From the NCBI RefSeq assembly GCF_036985595.1, contig NZ_BTPU01000007.1, positions 4,727-68,726 on the forward strand: a stretch of DNA of 64,000 nucleotides, in the 5' to 3' direction. Positions 63,991-64,000 of the stretch are shown here, piece by piece; the first letter of the stretch is position 1, and every line of letters begins with the position of its first letter. This DNA comes from Vallitalea maricola. GTDB lineage: Bacteria > Bacillota > Clostridia > Lachnospirales > Vallitaleaceae. The translations under genes and the position numbers were made by a program. Under the pieces are notes generated by a model, which saw nothing but the letters and a program-made list of their open reading frames with translations, had not been told where the DNA came from and made no database searches.

Positions 63991-64000
63991 CTATGAAGAA

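Overview
The window is AT-rich DNA from an anaerobic, Gram-positive-type Clostridia chromosome. The evidence is strong AGGAGG-type ribosome sites, frequent TTG/GTG starts, T-box leaders in front of two tRNA synthetase genes, Rex, RemA, a GatCAB amidotransferase and short lipoprotein signal peptides. The housekeeping order yicC-remA-gmk-rpoZ-priA-def-fmt-(zinc peptidase)-rsmB is typical of Clostridia. A relative of Lachnospirales/Vallitalea is my best guess, by inference only. I saw no tRNA, rRNA, CRISPR array, insertion sequence or prophage.

Layout. 1-8.7 kb: the 5' part of a histidinol-phosphate aminotransferase on the minus strand, an EF-G-like GTPase, then a series of poorly known small or membrane-anchored proteins, a PHP-type phosphatase and a GNAT acetyltransferase. 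8.7-11.6 kb: leucine T-box and leuS. 11.6-15.3 kb: an unusual accessory locus of small uncharacterised proteins, two of them Met/Leu/Gly-rich microproteins, around a subtilisin-like protease. 15.5-19.6 kb: aconitase, isocitrate dehydrogenase and a FadR-type GntR regulator. 19.6-25.9 kb: ABC-F ATPase, zinc-finger/HTH protein, Rex, AcpS and NAD(P)HX repair enzyme. 26.2-33.1 kb: alanine racemase, MazF-type RNase without a visible antitoxin, two transporters, YebC and unknown genes. 33.2-38.7 kb: NAD-dependent DNA ligase and gatCAB. 38.7-41.1 kb: a small Cys protein, a zinc-ribbon/AAC(3) fusion and lipoproteins. 41.2-44.8 kb: RqcH and citrate synthase. 44.9-47.3 kb: T-box and a divergent methionyl-tRNA synthetase. 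47.3-55.7 kb: a sugar ABC importer with a phosphodiester-glycosidase-domain protein, a LacI-family regulator and a putative glycosyltransferase. 55.7-64 kb: the yicC-to-rsmB housekeeping run.

How the parts work together. Citrate synthase, aconitase and isocitrate dehydrogenase make up the oxidative branch from oxaloacetate to 2-oxoglutarate. A near-identical GTATAC-centred palindrome overlaps the promoters of both acn and the distant citrate synthase gene, and a FadR-type regulator follows icd, so a small regulon is likely. The sugar importer has its own regulator and three LacI-type palindromes placed on two well-formed promoters. The most novel-looking region is the protease/microprotein locus at 11.6-15.3 kb, whose function cannot be read from sequence alone.
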